A stretch of DNA of 64,000 bases, from NCBI RefSeq assembly GCF_013391635.1, contig NZ_JACAWU010000002.1, positions 1,178,001 through 1,242,000 of the forward strand, in the 5' to 3' direction. The translations under genes were made by a program, and so were the position numbers. Source of the stretch: Natronomonas gomsonensis (GTDB lineage: Archaea; Halobacteriota; Halobacteria; Halobacteriales; Haloarculaceae). Shown here piece after piece: positions 63,277 to 64,000 of the stretch. The notes below the pieces were generated by a model, which saw only the letters and a program-made list of their open reading frames with translations, was not told where the DNA came from and searched no databases. Positions within the stretch are counted from its first letter, which is position 1. Each line of letters opens with the position of its first letter.

Positions 63277-64000
63277 TCACCGCCAACTGAAGAACGACCC
63301 ACTCGAATCGCGTTCCGCTTCCAACTCCGCCTCCAGGGCGTTACGCCGAGCTCGTTCCTCGTCCAATTTGGCTTCCAACCCGGCTTTCTCATCGAGGACT
63401 TCGCTGAGTCGCTCTTCGAGTTCCTCGATGCGGTCGAGACTTTCGCGATGGCGGAAGTCACAAGTGGGCGACTCCGATACCGATTTCTTACTCCCTGCTG
63501 ACGATTTTGTGGTATCAGGTGTGGGTTCGTAGAACTCGCTCGTTCCAGCAATCGCCCGCTCGATGGTCTTCTCGCCATAGGTACTCCCGTCCGCGAAGTG
63601 CCGTTCGTCCCACTTCTCGCGCATCAGTCCAGAATCTCGAAACAGCCGATTCATCTGTCGAGCGTCGCCGCCCGTCCAGAACGCCAGCAGCGAACACAGC
63701 GCCATATCCGCCTCCGAGTGGCTCTCGTAGCCGCTGGTGTCGCCGCGATACAGCGCCTCGAACTTCTCGCCGTTCACGGCGTTTTTGGCCTTCTGTAGCA
63801 ACTCTGAATCTTCCAGCGACCTGGTTGTCCGCTCGTCGTCGATGTTAGAATCGGATGCCGACCTTTCAGGCTCGTCCGGGGCGAGATACTCGTTGTAAAT
63901 CGCTGCGAGTTCCTCCTCACGGGCCTTAATCGCCTCGGGCGTCCCGTGGACGTGATCGGCGGTCACGGTGAAGAAGCGCGCGGTCTCGTACAGTTCCAGG
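63277..64000 (-). CDS. NrS-1-type primase-polymerase, C-terminal part (5' end outside window)
   Basis: The frame is open to the right edge: LELYETARFFTVTADHVHGTPEAI, the segment that closes the primpol domain of NrS-1-like proteins (I-E-x-Y-x-x-x-R-F-F-T-V-T-G). Then comes FEALYRGDTSGYESHSEADMALCSLLAFWTGGDARQMNRLFRDSGLMREKWDERH, the helix-bundle region typical of the family, and a coiled, Glu-rich tail. These enzymes prime and copy plasmid or virus DNA. It converges on the mobilisation operon. The catalytic part lies outside the window. Confidence 0.85.
   Translation of the reverse strand, partial: LELYETARFFTVTADHVHGTPEAIKAREEELAAIYNEYLAPDEPERSASDSNIDDERTTRSLEDSELLQKAKNAVNGEKFEALYRGDTSGYESHSEADMALCSLLAFWTGGDARQMNRLFRDSGLMREKWDERHFADGSTYGEKTIERAIAGTSEFYEPTPDTTKSSAGSKKSVSESPTCDFRHRESLDRIEELEERLSEVLDEKAGLEAKLDEERARRNALEAELEAERDSSGSFFSWR

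Overview
The window is haloarchaeal (class Halobacteria). The predicted proteins are strongly acidic and most genes are GC-rich with G/C-ending codons. There are archaeal transcription factor B (TFB) genes, a twin-arginine lipobox protein, surface proteins with a pre-PGF-type domain, and several genes whose TATA-like box lies only 20-35 nt before the start codon, as expected for leaderless mRNAs. I cannot tell from sequence alone whether this is chromosome or megaplasmid. From about 16 kb onward it is typical plasmid or integrated-element DNA.

Bases 1-13400 are a surface-glycan locus: a truncated GT2 glycosyltransferase, a wecB/wecC pair (route to UDP-ManNAcA), a DUF354 protein, an alpha/alpha-barrel protein, an Asp-box propeller, two alkaline-phosphatase-fold proteins, a GT4 glycosyltransferase, a flippase and a polytopic membrane protein. 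The last two are clearly AT-richer than the rest. Bases 13500-15750 hold a decayed toxin fragment, a membrane-anchored protein and a Tat lipoprotein.

Bases 16-29 kb are accessory DNA: TumE/HTH, DUF433/DUF5615 and VapBC pairs, an HTH/nucleotidyltransferase pair whose toxin gene is split by a tnpB element, a P-loop-degenerate relative of conjugation coupling ATPases, a SWIM zinc-finger protein, TFB, a complete tnpA-tnpB element and a DUF932 protein. Bases 30-36.4 kb encode one 2152-residue surface protein. Bases 36.5-53 kb mix an AAA ATPase, an RPA-like OB protein, a Fic-like protein, an SCP2/hydrolase fusion, a MazF-like module, ArdC, SatD/DUF3307 and a divergent TFB, with two more tnpB elements. 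Bases 53-64 kb hold nucleotidyltransferase/HEPN and AbiEi/AbiEii-like modules, then a mobilisation module (winged helix, a second degenerate-P-loop protein and a 1199-residue HerA/VirB4-like ATPase), and end inside a NrS-1-type primase-polymerase gene.

The most interesting signals lie between genes. (1) The RPA-like gene and the divergent TFB gene sit in the same envelope: a conserved left sequence of about 120 bp, a conserved 390-bp GC-rich region, and a terminal TTAACCAAC inverted repeat. Two shorter gene-less versions flank the AbiE-like pair. (2) A leader hairpin with a GACGGG-type loop recurs in front of unrelated plasmid genes and two gene remnants. (3) Many toxin genes are broken while their antitoxin or regulator genes survive. 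(4) A duplicated toxin-antitoxin/ArdC block has decayed reciprocally, one copy through a deletion at a 9-bp microhomology.
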